A stretch of DNA of 64,000 bases from Oceanospirillum sp047518265 (GTDB taxonomy: Bacteria; Pseudomonadota; Gammaproteobacteria; Pseudomonadales; Halomonadaceae). The stretch is taken from assembly GCA_047518265.1 (NCBI GenBank), contig JAKZRG010000022.1, forward strand, positions 12,917-76,916. Direction: 5' to 3'. The translations under genes and the position numbers were made by a program. The notes under the pieces were generated by a model, which saw only the letters and a program-made list of their open reading frames with translations, was not told the DNA's origin and made no database searches. Positions 44,918 through 52,941 of this stretch are shown piece after piece. Numbering within the stretch: the stretch's first letter is position 1; each line of letters starts with the position of its first letter.

Positions 44918-44939
44918 AAGCCCCAAAATAGGGCTTTAT
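44918..44939 (+). terminator. Terminator after first membrane chemoreceptor gene
   Basis: AAAGCCC-CAAAATA-GGGCTTTA forms a 7 bp stem starting 12 bp after the stop codon; the tail is short in T. Confidence 0.65.
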
Positions 44940-45313
44940 ACTGGATCACTATGGAAAAAATAAGTGCTGAAGATGCATTAAATAATACGGTGTAGCGCCC
45001 CTTAATCACTCTTCAGCACCCTTTCCTCTCAATTATAGATGATACATCAGCACAAATACTTACCCCTAGTAACGTTTCCTTACAGAGAATCTCCTGATAC
45101 ACTCACCCCCGCTAATGGAGTAGCGCTTTTGCTACATTAGCAAAAAATCAAGATTACAATAGTCAGGGAAGCGACAATCGAGCTCATTGAGTCACTTGTA
45201 CAATCTCCTTGTATAAATCTTTTGATTAAAAATCCCGAAAAGTTTTAAACATTAAAATTTGGCGCTTTTGCCAAATGCTTTATCCCCCACACGTACAAGA
45301 TTGGAGATTTGCT
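44940..45313 (+). other. Intergenic region with two hairpins sharing a loop
   Basis: No gene is seen. Hairpins at about 45109-45141 (GCTAAT...ATTAGC, with GTAGC/GCTAC inside) and 45257-45276 (ATTTGGC-GCTTTT-GCCAAAT) both present the core GCGCTTTTGC. The second is in the probable leader of the next chemoreceptor gene. The motif TACCCCTAGTAACG at 45061-45074 resembles one at 43086. Confidence 0.5.
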
Positions 45314-46948
45314 ATGGAGTCCATTTTTGGAGGCATGGCTGTAAAACGAAAGTTTTTGCTAATCATCAGCATGACCGCTATTGGCATGCTCATCATGCTA
45401 TCGGTTGCCCTGTTCGATCTAAGAGAGAACCTGTTAGGCGACAGAAAGTTAAAAACAAGACATGTCGTCGAAACAGCTCATAGTCTATTGAAACACTATC
45501 ACTCTCTCTCTGAACAGGGGCTACTTTCAACCAAGGAAGCTCAAACTCAGGCTATTAATGCCGTGCAAGCATTGCGTTATGAAGAGAAAGACTATTTTTG
45601 GATGAATGATATGTCAGCCAAAATGGTTATGCATCCTTTCAAACCTAGTCTAAATGGTAAAGACCTCTCCAATTTTAAAGACCCCAGTGGTAAACGACTA
45701 TTTGTCGCCTTTGTCGATAAAGTAAAACAAAATGGTGCAGGGTTTGTTCATTATTTATGGCCTAAACCTAAATTTGATGAACCTGTAGAAAAGGTATCCT
45801 ACGTAAAAGGCTTTCAGCCTTGGGGATGGGTCATTGGTTCAGGGATCTATATTGATGATATCAATGCTATTTTTTGGCGTGAATCTGCTCAGCTATTAGG
45901 TCTTGTAACGGTCATTCTTAGCATGATGCTACTGTTATCCTACTGGATTGGACGAACGATTACCCGGCCAATCAAAGCCCTACAAACGATTATGCACGAT
46001 GTTGAAACCAACGGAAATCTATCTAATCGAGCACGGGTTCATCAAAAAGATGAGCTGGGGCATATGGCCCAAGCCTTTAATAGCATGTTAAACAAGCTTC
46101 AGGATTTTGTATCTGGTGTTAATAATACTTCCCACAATTTGACAGACTCGGCGCAAAAGTTAACCGTAGTGAGCGAAGACACTCGCCAAGGCGTTATTCA
46201 ACAAAACGCGGCTACCGAGCAAGTTGCAGCCGCAATGAATGAGATGTCAGCCACAGTGCAAGAAGTTGCAGCCAATGCTCATAATGCAGCACTTGCCGCG
46301 CAAAGTGCCAATGATGAAGCACAAAGCAGTCAAGGCATCGTAGATACGACTATTCAGTCTATTAATATTCTGGCAGAAGAAGTTGAAGACGCCTCTAAAG
46401 CGATCTCTAAACTGGAAGGCGATGCACAAAATATCGGCCAAGTATTGGAAGTGATTGGCGGTATTGCCGAACAAACCAACCTTCTCGCTCTGAACGCCGC
46501 TATTGAAGCCGCACGAGCGGGAGAACAAGGTCGAGGTTTTGCTGTTGTCGCAGATGAAGTCAGAACATTGGCTCAAAGAACACAGGGCGCCACTCAAGAG
46601 ATCAAGAGTATGATCGATTCCCTGCAAGATACCAGTGGTACTGCCGTTGATATTATGAAAAAAGGTAATGAGCAAACGGCACTCTGTGTCGAACAAGTGG
46701 CTCAGGCAGGTCGCTCATTAGCAGAAATCACCAATGCTGTGGGTCATATCAATGATATGAATACTCAAATTGCTACCGCAGCAGAAGAGCAGGCTACAAC
46801 GGTAGAAGAGGTTAACAAGAGCATCATTCATATTAGTGATATTGCTCATAAAACAACTGATGGGGCCAGTAAAACAGCCACTACCAGTGAAGAATTTATC
46901 TCTTTGGCACTAAACCTTAAGACTCTGTCCCGTCAGTTTAGTAGCTAA
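45314..46948 (+). CDS. Methyl-accepting chemotaxis protein with single Cache (sCache_2) sensor
   Basis: The ATG at 45314 follows GGAG at 8 bp; a longer frame from 45275 overlaps a hairpin. TM1 is near 22-42. The periplasmic sCache_2 domain is clear: ALRYEEKDYFWMNDM, MVMHPFKPSLNGKDLSNFKDPSG, GFVHYLWPKP, KVSYVKGFQPWGWVIGSGIYIDDI. TM2, HAMP (GRTITRPIKALQTIM) and the signalling tip EQTNLLALNAAIEAARAGEQGRGF follow. Cache_2 receptors usually bind small carboxylates or similar metabolites. Confidence 0.93.
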   Translation: MESIFGGMAVKRKFLLIISMTAIGMLIMLSVALFDLRENLLGDRKLKTRHVVETAHSLLKHYHSLSEQGLLSTKEAQTQAINAVQALRYEEKDYFWMNDMSAKMVMHPFKPSLNGKDLSNFKDPSGKRLFVAFVDKVKQNGAGFVHYLWPKPKFDEPVEKVSYVKGFQPWGWVIGSGIYIDDINAIFWRESAQLLGLVTVILSMMLLLSYWIGRTITRPIKALQTIMHDVETNGNLSNRARVHQKDELGHMAQAFNSMLNKLQDFVSGVNNTSHNLTDSAQKLTVVSEDTRQGVIQQNAATEQVAAAMNEMSATVQEVAANAHNAALAAQSANDEAQSSQGIVDTTIQSINILAEEVEDASKAISKLEGDAQNIGQVLEVIGGIAEQTNLLALNAAIEAARAGEQGRGFAVVADEVRTLAQRTQGATQEIKSMIDSLQDTSGTAVDIMKKGNEQTALCVEQVAQAGRSLAEITNAVGHINDMNTQIATAAEEQATTVEEVNKSIIHISDIAHKTTDGASKTATTSEEFISLALNLKTLSRQFSS

Positions 46949-47029
46949 ACTGATTCATTTAATCACTCGCTTTAAAAGGCAGATGCTTAAAGGTTAGTGC
47001 TTAAAAAAACAGTCTGTAAAAATAAAATT

Positions 47030-47062
47030 GACCCTCTTCTTTACCAAGGTAAGAAGAGGGCC
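47030..47062 (-). terminator. Convergent terminator, mainly for the GST gene
   Basis: CCCTCTTCTTTACC and GGTAAGAAGAGGG pair over 13 bp with one bulge. The minus-strand continuation is T-rich (TCAATTTTATTTTT), the plus-strand one is not. Confidence 0.65.
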
Positions 47063-47105
47063 AATTACTCAAATGCTTCAAGCACATCGATCCAATTCAA
47101 CGTAT

Positions 47106-47807
47106 CTAATACGTACCCTCTGAGCTTGTTTCCACAAACTCATAAAGGCTAGCATCCAAGAACTGAGCAATATACCCCTGACGCTTAAAGATCAACTGAC
47201 TATAAAGGCTTTCTATATCAGGTACAGTTGAGGTTTGTACCACATCCAAGGCTAATAGATGGTCTTTCCAAGCATTTACTTTCGGATGCCTAACTTCATC
47301 AAAGATCTCTGGAAAAATATTATGCAAGAACTGGAGTCTTTGAAACATAGGTGCGTAACTCACATCCACCAGCGACAACTGATCATCGTTAAATAAAGGG
47401 CCTACAACGACTTTTTCCAATTGATCCAGGCTATTCCATAGCGCTTCACGGGCGGTAAAAAACTCCTCCTTATCTGCTTTTACACTCAGATGAAAAGCAT
47501 TCCACATACAACTATTGCCAAACTCAATCCAACTGCGGTTATGGGCTTTTTCCACTAAATCCGCGGGATGCAGAGAGTTAGGATAAGCTTCATCGATGTA
47601 CTCATTAATCACCGCAGACTCAAAAATCACCTGATTATCCACCAAAAGCAGCGGTACCTTTTTTAAGGGTGATATTTCAAGAAACCATGCCGGTGGTTCT
47701 GCCAAATCAATATATTCAATATCAAATTCAACCCCTTTAGTTTGCATAGCAATCACTGCCCGCTGCACAAAGGGACAGATCTTAAAGCTGATCAATTTTG
47801 GTTTCAT
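47106..47807 (-). CDS. Glutathione S-transferase family protein (omega-like Cys type)
   Basis: The thioredoxin-like domain begins KPKLISFKICPFVQRAVIAMQTKG. The Cys-Pro-Phe motif is that of Cys-type (omega/lambda-like) GSTs, and KKVPLLLVDNQVIFESAVINEYID follows. A helical C-terminal domain ends in an extension of about 25 residues beyond the usual fold. The ATG at 47807 is preferred over a TTG at 47828. Such enzymes often have thiol-transferase or dehydroascorbate reductase activity. It lies directly upstream of, and divergent from, the hcp regulatory region. Confidence 0.87.
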   Translation of the reverse strand: MKPKLISFKICPFVQRAVIAMQTKGVEFDIEYIDLAEPPAWFLEISPLKKVPLLLVDNQVIFESAVINEYIDEAYPNSLHPADLVEKAHNRSWIEFGNSCMWNAFHLSVKADKEEFFTAREALWNSLDQLEKVVVGPLFNDDQLSLVDVSYAPMFQRLQFLHNIFPEIFDEVRHPKVNAWKDHLLALDVVQTSTVPDIESLYSQLIFKRQGYIAQFLDASLYEFVETSSEGTY

Positions 47808-47900
47808 AGAAGCATTCCCAATATCCAATAAGTCTCAAGCACTTAAACAAAGGCTTCCCGACAAAAAACAGAGACACTCGCTGATTCAATAACTGGGAAG

Positions 47901-47930
47901 TATCGAAATACTCTTGTTTAAGTATGTAAT
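47901..47930 (+). repeat. Dispersed repeat TATCGAAACACTTTTG, copy at 47.9 kb
   Basis: A 30 bp sequence (TATCGAAATACTCTTG then TTTAAGTATGTAAT) closely similar to 48391-48420 and 61183-61212; a diverged copy is at 11481-11503. All are intergenic and in plus orientation. Confidence 0.6.
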
Positions 47931-48136
47931 ACCCCGATTATGACGATATGCCTAAAAACTGTTAGCCCCTATTATACGAAAAACATTTATAACCAAAATT
48001 CACAACTCCCTTTCCTTACACATCGCTCTTAATACTCTTACTATCAAAACTTACTATCAAAAATCAGCTATACCCGAGTATTTTCCTATGGAATCAATAG
48101 GTTAACACCCACCTAAAATACAAACTCAACACCAAA

Positions 48137-48210
48137 GATGTCAAAAAAACATCAAAGAGATGTATTTAAAACATCAGAAACAACCATCAATGCGATGTCA
48201 AAAAAACATC
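48137..48210 (+). promoter_or_regulatory. Three NorR-type enhancer sites upstream of hcp
   Basis: Three 17 bp palindromes of the form GATGT-N7-ACATC lie at 48137-48153, 48159-48175 and 48194-48210. NorR binds three sites with core GT-N7-AC upstream of its sigma-54 target in E. coli. Number, core and position, 50-140 bp before the sigma-54 promoter, all match. NorR is encoded in this window at 38353. Confidence 0.82.
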
Positions 48211-48260
48211 AAATAAGACCACAAATAAAATAAGCCTTATAATTCAAGAGGTTAAAAACA

Positions 48261-48276
48261 TGGCACAGCACCTGCT
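48261..48276 (+). promoter_or_regulatory. Sigma-54 (-24/-12) promoter of hcp
   Basis: TGGCACAGCACCTGCT matches the consensus TGGCACRNNNNTTGCW at every fixed base but one, with GG and GC separated by the required 10 bases. Transcription would start near 48287, giving a leader of about 180 nt before the hcp start. Confidence 0.8.
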
Positions 48277-48390
48277 ATATCAATCCTTAATAGATTTTTA
48301 AAACCGGCGAAAAAGATCGGTTATCGCTAACCACCTAAACAAGAATTTCACCATAGAGAGCTGCCATTCTATTTGGCGGTAGCTTAGATA

Positions 48391-48420
48391 ATTTCGAAAC
48401 ACTTTTGTTTAGGTATGTAG
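48391..48420 (+). repeat. Dispersed repeat TATCGAAACACTTTTG, copy in hcp leader
   Basis: ATTTCGAAACACTTTTG then TTTAGGTATGTAG lies in the predicted hcp leader, ending 46 bp before the start codon. It is just downstream of a hairpin AGCTGCC...GGCGGTAGCT near 48358-48386. Confidence 0.6.
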
Positions 48421-48466
48421 CGTGGCGAAAAGCTAGACCTGATTATAAAAATTCGAGGAGAAATAA

Positions 48467-50131
48467 ATGTTTTGTGTACAGTGTGAACAAACAATGCAAA
48501 CCCCTGTTGGTAATGGTTGTGCCTATGCTCAGGGTATGTGTGGTAAAACGGCAGAAGTTTCTGATCTGCAAGATTTGTTAGTACGCTCCCTACAAGCATT
48601 ATCCATCTATGCTAATCGTGCACGCTCTGTGGGTATCATAGACCAAGAGGTTGATCAGTTTACCGCTCGTGCGTTTTTCTCTACGCTGACAAACGTTAAC
48701 TTTGATGGTGAGCGTATCAATGCTTACTCTCAAGAAGCACAGCAACATCGCGCGGCACTGAAAGCGAAATATATCGCCGCTTGTACTGCTGCCGGTAAAG
48801 CACCAGAAGCTGAAACCGCAGCCTCTGAGTTTACTCTGGCTGAGACTGAAGAGGCTCTGGCAGAACAGATCACTCAAGCGGCTATTAACCGTGGCAAAAC
48901 GGAAGAAAACAAAGATGCAATGGGCGTTCGCTTATTAGCTATCTACGGTCTAAAAGGTGCTGCGGCTTACATGGAGCACGCACACGTTCTAGGTCAATAC
49001 GAAGAAGATATCTGCACTGAGTTCCACCAAATTATGGCTTGGTTGGCAGATGATAGCGAAGACCTGAATGAACTGCTGGGTTGCTCCATGCAGATCGGTA
49101 AACTGAACTACCGCATTATGGAAATGCTGGATCGTGGCGAAACCACTCGCTTTGGTCATCCAGTACCATCACAGGTCAACGTTAACCCGGTTAAAGGTAA
49201 AGCGATTCTGGTATCCGGTCATGATCTGCATGATTTGGAAGCAATTCTGCAACAAACTGAAGGTAAAGGCGTTAACGTTTATACCCACGGTGAAATGCTG
49301 CCTGCACACGGTTACCCTGAACTGAAAAAATACAGCCACCTAGCTGGTAACTATGGTACGGCATGGCAGAATCAGCAGACTGAATTTGCTCAGTTCCCTG
49401 GTGCTATCGTGATGACCTCTAACTGCATCATCGATCCAAATGTTGGTCAGTATGGTGATCGCATCTTCACCTCTAACATTGTGGGCTGGCCGGGAGTTAG
49501 CCACATTGCAGATGGTGATTACAGCCCTGTTATCGAAAAAGCTCTGGCTCTTGATGGCTTTAGCCAAGATCAAATCGAACACTTCATTACTGTTGGTTTT
49601 GGTGGTAACAGCCTGATGGAAGCGTCTGGTGCCGTTATCGAAAACATCAAAGAAGGCAACATCAAGCACTTCTTCCTGATCGGTGGTTGTGACGGCAGCA
49701 GCAAAGAACGTGAATACTTCACTGAACTGGCCGAAAAAGTGCCACAGGACAGCGTAGTACTGACTTTGGGTTGCGGTAAATTCCGCTTCAATAAACAAGA
49801 CTTTGGCGATATCAATGGCATTCCACGTCTAATCGATATCGGTCAGTGTAACGACAGCTACTCGGCTATTCAGCTTGCCATTGCACTATCAGAAGCCTTT
49901 GAGTGTGATATTAACGAACTGCCACTGTCTCTGATGCTGTCTTGGTTCGAGCAGAAAGCAATCGTTATCTTGCTGACTTTATTGTCTCTGGGCGTGAAGA
50001 ACATTCACACTGGCCCAACGCTACCGGCCTTCCTGACTGAAAACGTAATCAATGTATTGGTTAACGAATTCCAGTTAAAAGGTATTAGCACTGCCGATGA
50101 AGATCTGGCTAACGCGTTAAACGCGGCTTAA
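48467..50131 (+). CDS. hcp: Hydroxylamine reductase / hybrid cluster protein Hcp
   Basis: A 554-residue cytosolic protein. The N-terminal cluster motif is MFCVQCEQTMQTPVGNGC followed by AYAQGMC, spacing C-x2-C-x11-C-x6-C as in the enterobacterial type. Hybrid-cluster ligand regions follow: YTHGEMLPAHGYP, MTSNCIIDPN, FFLIGGCDGS, LTLGCGKFR and DIGQCNDSYSA. Hcp is a high-affinity NO reductase and reduces hydroxylamine under low oxygen; Hcr supplies electrons. AGGAG precedes the ATG. Control by NorR and sigma-54 is strongly suggested by the upstream sites. Confidence 0.96.
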   Translation: MFCVQCEQTMQTPVGNGCAYAQGMCGKTAEVSDLQDLLVRSLQALSIYANRARSVGIIDQEVDQFTARAFFSTLTNVNFDGERINAYSQEAQQHRAALKAKYIAACTAAGKAPEAETAASEFTLAETEEALAEQITQAAINRGKTEENKDAMGVRLLAIYGLKGAAAYMEHAHVLGQYEEDICTEFHQIMAWLADDSEDLNELLGCSMQIGKLNYRIMEMLDRGETTRFGHPVPSQVNVNPVKGKAILVSGHDLHDLEAILQQTEGKGVNVYTHGEMLPAHGYPELKKYSHLAGNYGTAWQNQQTEFAQFPGAIVMTSNCIIDPNVGQYGDRIFTSNIVGWPGVSHIADGDYSPVIEKALALDGFSQDQIEHFITVGFGGNSLMEASGAVIENIKEGNIKHFFLIGGCDGSSKEREYFTELAEKVPQDSVVLTLGCGKFRFNKQDFGDINGIPRLIDIGQCNDSYSAIQLAIALSEAFECDINELPLSLMLSWFEQKAIVILLTLLSLGVKNIHTGPTLPAFLTENVINVLVNEFQLKGISTADEDLANALNAA

Positions 50132-50161
50132 TCTGATTGATCAGATGAAAAAACGGTCTAA

Positions 50162-50175
50162 TTGATATGAATCAA
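50162..50175 (+). promoter_or_regulatory. FNR/ANR box between hcp and hcr
   Basis: TTGAT-ATGA-ATCAA is a perfect FNR consensus site. A -10-like GTTAAT lies at 50195-50200, close to the spacing of a class II FNR promoter. An intrinsic terminator at 50258 follows about 50 bp after the predicted start. Confidence 0.7.
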
Positions 50176-50257
50176 ATGGTACAAAATAGATTCTGTTAAT
50201 GTTCTTCGCTTGTGCGCTGATCTATGGAAACATGGAAAAGCGTCATAAAAGAACTCT

Positions 50258-50286
50258 AAAAAGGCCAGCCCAGTGCTGGCCTTTTT
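50258..50286 (+). terminator. Intrinsic terminator downstream of hcp
   Basis: AAAAAGGCCAGC-CCAGT-GCTGGCCTTTTT is a strong, nearly symmetrical terminator about 125 bp after the hcp stop codon. It separates hcp from hcr, so hcr needs its own promoter or read-through. Confidence 0.88.
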
Positions 50287-50427
50287 ACTTCTGTCAGTCA
50301 CTGTACGCTACAACCCGGATATGACAGAGGTAGTTAAAAAAGAAGTGCTGAAAAATAGAAGCATTTGAAAGAAAAGTGCTTAAGAATAACGCTCCGAGCA
50401 AAGAGCGAATAATAAAGAGGCGATTAG

Positions 50428-51486
50428 ATGATGCAGCAACTTGAACAGCTAAACTTTACCGGCCAAACCGATGCCTTTAGCGCCCCCTTAGTTTGCGTGG
50501 CCCGCCGGGAAGAAACCGATCAAGCCGCTACCTTTGTATTTGAAGCCAGTAACCAAGCGATTTTTCGCTATTTTCCAGGTCAGTTTGTGACCTTACAGTT
50601 GGAAATAGACGGCCAAAAGCATGCCCGCTCTTATTCAATGTCATCATCACCCTCTCGCCCTTTCACACTGGAATGCACCATAAAGCGTGTCGATGGCGGC
50701 TTAGTATCCAATTGGTTGCTGGATAATTTGCAAGCAGGTACAGAAGTGAGTGCGCTACCGCCTGCGGGAGAATTCAGCCTGAAAGCCAGCCAAAAGCCAG
50801 CTCGATACCTATTATTAAGTGCTGGTAGCGGTATTACACCGGTAATGTCTATGAGCCGCTGGTTACTGGACACCTGCAAACCTGCACAGATTGACTTTAT
50901 CCATAGCTCACCAAATGCCGACAGCACTATTTTTCAGAATCGTCTGCAACTATTGGATCAAACTTACAGCAACTTTAATCTGCGCCAACTCTTTAGTCAC
51001 CCAGAGCAAGCAGAGCAAGCTCAGCTTTTTAATGCTCAATGGCTTAATGAAAACATCACCGATTTGGCAGATACAGAGGTATATGTTTGCGGCCCACAAG
51101 CGTATATGCAAGCAGTGGAAGAAGCTCTGAATGCTCGCGGTTTTGATATGAGCCGCTTCTTCAAAGAATCATTCCAACCTGAAATAAGCCAAGCAGAGAA
51201 CACCGAAATGAATGCTGCGGTAGAAACCTTTGCACTGGATATTGAAGGCCAAAAAGCAATTACGATTAACCAAGGGCAATCAATCCTAGATGCTGTCGAA
51301 GCGGCTGGAATTGCAATGGCATCTGCTTGTCGCTCCGGCGTATGTGGCGCCTGTAAATGTCAGATAACCGATGGTACAGCTGAATCTACCAGCTTGGTTA
51401 GCTTAACACCGGATGAAATCGCAGAAGGCTTTGTACTAGCCTGTAGTGCAACAGTCAGTACAGATGGTGCAGTAAAAATAGCCTAA
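50428..51486 (+). CDS. hcr: NADH oxidoreductase Hcr
   Basis: The FAD domain (HARSYSMSSSPSRPF) and NAD(P)H domain (LLSAGSGITPVMSMSRWLL, VYVCGPQAYMQAVEEAL) are followed by a C-terminal plant-type [2Fe-2S] ferredoxin domain (ACRSGVCGACKC, then VLACSATV). This order is that of Hcr, the electron donor of Hcp. RBS AAAGAGGCG precedes the ATG. It lies 296 bp after hcp with a terminator and an FNR box between, so the two genes may be regulated separately. Confidence 0.93.
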   Translation: MMQQLEQLNFTGQTDAFSAPLVCVARREETDQAATFVFEASNQAIFRYFPGQFVTLQLEIDGQKHARSYSMSSSPSRPFTLECTIKRVDGGLVSNWLLDNLQAGTEVSALPPAGEFSLKASQKPARYLLLSAGSGITPVMSMSRWLLDTCKPAQIDFIHSSPNADSTIFQNRLQLLDQTYSNFNLRQLFSHPEQAEQAQLFNAQWLNENITDLADTEVYVCGPQAYMQAVEEALNARGFDMSRFFKESFQPEISQAENTEMNAAVETFALDIEGQKAITINQGQSILDAVEAAGIAMASACRSGVCGACKCQITDGTAESTSLVSLTPDEIAEGFVLACSATVSTDGAVKIA

Positions 51487-51506
51487 GTATTCTCTAAACA
51501 TCAGAT

Positions 51507-51628
51507 AAAAAAAGGCCGGTCAAAAGACCGGCCACGAAGAGGGTGAAAACCCAAGAACAACAAGCCGAACGCTTGTTTGGAGAACACGGAGAGGAATAAC
51601 ACATGACCCTACATTTAAAAACCAACTT
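51507..51628 (-). ncRNA. Candidate small RNA with CU-rich single-stranded regions
   Basis: On the minus strand a -10-like TATAGT (51640-51635) precedes about 120 nt containing three stem-loops in a row: AACAAGC/GCTTGTT (51559-51577), GGGT/ACCC (51541-51552) and a GC-rich terminator GGCCGGTC/GACCGGCC (51514-51533) with T7. Between them are unpaired CU-rich stretches (TTCCTCTCC, TTCTCC) able to pair with Shine-Dalgarno sequences. The -35 (TTGTGC) is 19 bp from the -10. No minus-strand gene ends here, so a terminator of this quality is otherwise unexplained. Confidence 0.5.
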
Positions 51629-51966
51629 AATCAGACTATAGTTCAACATTTGTTAGACTGCACAAACTTCTTTCTACTTTTTAAATATATTGTGACACTA
51701 TTCCAAAAAACTGTTTTGATACCTTATTAATACTCTATATTCCTAAAAAACACTTCGATGTACAGTACCCTATGATCAAACAATATATCGCCTTATAGAG
51801 TAGACTCTGCTTGGTTATTTATTACACCCACCCCTAATACCTCTATTATCCCTTTTTCTGTATTACTTGAGATGCGATTTTTGTGCTAAGAAAGGGGTTA
51901 TTTAGACTATATATCGGTATTACGCCTTTCGTTGGTAAGCTCTAGAACATAAGTTTTTTCTACAGC
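51629..51966. other. AT-rich intergenic stretch
   Basis: No gene is seen. It contains a reverse copy (51942-51963, CTAGAACATAAGTTTTTTCTAC) of the dispersed motif found at 13361, 34843 and 35901. Confidence 0.5.
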
Positions 51967-51995
51967 AAAAAGGCGCAGAGTTCTGCGCCTTTTTG
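51967..51995. terminator. Bidirectional terminator ending the cytochrome/binding-protein operon
   Basis: AAAAAGGCGCAGA-GT-TCTGCGCCTTTTT is a near-perfect symmetrical terminator 45 bp past the stop codon of the minus-strand binding-protein gene. Confidence 0.88.
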
Positions 51996-52039
51996 ATATT
52001 TCTATGTTGCTGCTTATTATCAAAGCATAAAGACCATTA

Positions 52040-52927
52040 TTACTGCACCTTATAAAGCTCCGGCAATAAGTAATCAGCCCCATAGCTACTCATAATGCTC
52101 TCTACCAGACCCTCTTTAGCCGCAACTTCAACCACATCACCCAAGGCGTATGCCAATTGACGATAGTTGCTGTGCACTGCCATACCAATATCCCAATCCA
52201 GCTGATGCAAACCCGCTAAAGCAACCGTAGAGAGTTTAAAGGGATTCTTCTGTACTGGGTGATACTTAGACAACCACTGCAACTGACTTTGCATCCCCAT
52301 TAATGCCGCTACTTTATTATTCTGTAGAGCAGAATATGCATCCGTAAGACCAACGAAGTGACGAACTTTTTCCCGGATCTGGCCTTTAAATACGGACATC
52401 AAGTAGATATCTGGCAAGCTATCAGTTTCAACACCGACAGGGTAGTAACGAAGTACCGCAAGGGTTTCTAGTGTATCCATCTGGCTAGCATCAAAACCCA
52501 CTCGCCAGCGTTCTTTTTGATAAGGCCCAAACATATGTACCAGATCATTTTTCACCTCACCAAACTCATTGGTCTGATAAGAATAATTACGATCATAAGG
52601 TACTCGCATCATAACATCAGCTATGCCGCCACCCAGATAATGCCCTTTCCAGACATGATTACGTAAATCATCATCAAGTGTTTCGTCTGGAGTCATCCAA
52701 CGAAGCTTTAGATCCAGTTCCATTTTTTCGGCAATATGCTGAGCCAGCTCAACATCAATACCTTTGGCCTGACCTTGTTCGTTTTTGAAGGAATAAGGGG
52801 GGAATTGATCGTACACCGCGACTTCGATGAAGCCGGATGCCATCACATCATCATAGGAACGCGCCAGCGCAGGAGAACCCTGCACTAGCGTCAGAAGCAG
52901 CAGCGCAAAAAGGCTACTTTTAAACAT
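52040..52927 (-). CDS. Quinoprotein-associated periplasmic solute-binding protein (MxaJ/XoxJ-like)
   Basis: A signal peptide ends at PALA-RS. The SBP_bac_3 fold begins GFIEVAVYDQFPPYSFKNEQGQAKGIDVELAQHIAEKM. The set of acidic and aromatic segments (GHYLGGGIADVMMRVPYD) is typical of binding proteins encoded beside PQQ dehydrogenases, where they are thought to help dehydrogenase maturation or cytochrome pairing rather than transport. It lies 14 bp after the pedF cytochrome gene on the same strand, the order seen in ped and xox clusters. Confidence 0.83.
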   Translation of the reverse strand: MFKSSLFALLLLTLVQGSPALARSYDDVMASGFIEVAVYDQFPPYSFKNEQGQAKGIDVELAQHIAEKMELDLKLRWMTPDETLDDDLRNHVWKGHYLGGGIADVMMRVPYDRNYSYQTNEFGEVKNDLVHMFGPYQKERWRVGFDASQMDTLETLAVLRYYPVGVETDSLPDIYLMSVFKGQIREKVRHFVGLTDAYSALQNNKVAALMGMQSQLQWLSKYHPVQKNPFKLSTVALAGLHQLDWDIGMAVHSNYRQLAYALGDVVEVAAKEGLVESIMSSYGADYLLPELYKVQ

Positions 52928-52941
52928 ATGTAATCACCACC

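Noticed and set aside
45109..45141. Terminator in the gap before the sCache chemoreceptor
   Set aside because: The stem is bulged and followed by A, not T, on the plus strand, and no minus-strand gene ends there.
45230..45243. FNR site TTGATTAAAAATCC upstream of the sCache chemoreceptor
   Set aside because: Only the first half matches TTGAT; the second half has too few matches to ATCAA.
48137..48210. NsrR binding sites upstream of hcp
   Set aside because: The half-sites are 2 bp closer than in NsrR-type palindromes, while GT-N7-AC, the threefold repetition and the sigma-54 promoter fit NorR better. NsrR was not excluded experimentally.
51603..51641. A 12-codon plus-strand frame (MTLHLKTNLIRL) behind a good ribosome-binding site, considered as pqqA or a leader peptide
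   Set aside because: It lacks the Glu-x3-Tyr core of PqqA, no pqqB-E genes follow, and nothing downstream on the plus strand would use a leader peptide.
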